From Bacteroides pyogenes_A (GTDB lineage Bacteria > Bacteroidota > Bacteroidia > Bacteroidales > Bacteroidaceae): a stretch of DNA of 64,000 bases. The notes below the pieces were generated by a model that was given only the letters and a program-made list of their open reading frames with translations, did no database searches and had not been told where the DNA came from. The stretch lies in assembly GCF_048595595.1 (NCBI RefSeq), contig NZ_CP184347.1; one strand, written 5' to 3'. Every line of letters starts with the position of its first letter. Positions within the stretch are counted from its first letter, which is position 1. Below are positions 63,656 to 64,000 of this stretch, piece after piece. The translations under genes were made by a program, and so were the position numbers.

Positions 63656-64000
63656 ATGACTGATGATTCATTGTTTCTGATTGATGTGGATAAAATACTG
63701 CGGGATAAGGCCCCAAGGTATTATAAATATATCCCAAAGTTCCTCATTTCTTATTTGAAGCGGATTGTTCATCAGGACGAAATTAATGTATTCCTGAATG
63801 ATTCGAGAGATAAGGTAGGAGTAGACTTTCTGGAAGCCTGCATGGAATTTCTGGATGCGAAAGTCAATGTGAAAGGCATTGAAAACCTTCCGAAAGAGGG
63901 ATTGTACACTTTCGTGTCCAACCATCCGTTGGGGGGACAGGACGGAGTAGCGCTCGGTTATGTGCTGGGGCGGCATTACGATGGCAAAGTGAAATACCTT
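63656..64000 (+). CDS. Lysophospholipid acyltransferase family protein, partial
   Basis: The frame starts at ATG 63656 and is open to the window end (115 codons seen). It contains VKGIENLPKEG followed by FVSNHPLGGQDGVALG, the His-Asp acyltransferase motif as found in Bacteroidetes glycerophosphate acyltransferases. The N-terminal 80 residues are helical. The reaction would be acyl transfer to a lysophospholipid or ornithine-type lipid. The rest lies outside the window. Confidence 0.85.
   Translation, partial: MTDDSLFLIDVDKILRDKAPRYYKYIPKFLISYLKRIVHQDEINVFLNDSRDKVGVDFLEACMEFLDAKVNVKGIENLPKEGLYTFVSNHPLGGQDGVALGYVLGRHYDGKVKYL

Overview
The window reads as chromosomal DNA of a Bacteroidales species, most likely Bacteroides in the broad sense. 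Three things point there. Promoters match the Bacteroidetes form (-33 TTTG or TTG, about 19-21 bp, then -7 TAnnTTTG). The gene content is typical: TypA, QueH, RimP-NusA-IF2, SufBCDS, a K+-type membrane pyrophosphatase, DUF4300, DUF3109 and head-GIN proteins, and an FtsL-like protein. The dcw cluster has Bacteroidetes order, with a PASTA-tailed PBP and a MurE carrying the meso-DAP motif DNPR. The species cannot be named from sequence alone.

Layout. 1-6500: a short membrane protein, then a minus-strand group of envelope genes (PdaC-like lipoprotein deacetylase, M1 aminopeptidase with a frameshift, DUF4300 lipoprotein with an internal TAG). 6500-12500: typA, rpsO, queH, an XRE-cupin regulator and an acyl-CoA ligase. 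12500-17650: a 66-bp tandem array, head-GIN protein, PabA-type amidotransferase, S37-type peptidase, DUF45 metallopeptidase and a small membrane protein. 17700-28900: rimP-nusA-infB, then cvpA-sufB-outer membrane barrel-sufC-sufD-sufS. 28900-32780: a GC-rich accessory segment holding an (AC)31 tract, a fimbrillin-like lipoprotein and about 1 kb of degenerate repeats. 32780-43570: hppA, rnhB, gpmI, a repeat-riddled pseudogene, DUF3109, gyrB, tRNA-Glu-rpsT and recO. 43570-46200: repeats, a truncated AbiEi-like gene and an intact IS982-family element. 46190-62600: the complete minus-strand run mraZ-rsmH-ftsL-ftsI-murE-mraY-murD-ftsW-murG-murC-ftsQ-ftsA-ftsZ-yqeY, which makes peptidoglycan precursors and the divisome. 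62600-64000: a 43-bp tandem array and the start of an acyltransferase.

The most unusual signal is not a gene. Direct repeats with a 64-67 bp period recur in at least seven places with unrelated sequences. At four genes (acyl-CoA ligase, rnhB, recO, yqeY) the repeated segment includes the gene's own stop codon, with a copy 65-66 bp downstream. A 66-bp in-frame duplication also sits inside a pseudogene. Separately, several intergenic regions carry arrays of 22-23 bp or 43 bp units, the clearest of them palindromic. I know of no described system that produces this; it is the best candidate here for something new. Five genes look broken or truncated, so some local decay, or sequencing error at two sites, must also be considered.
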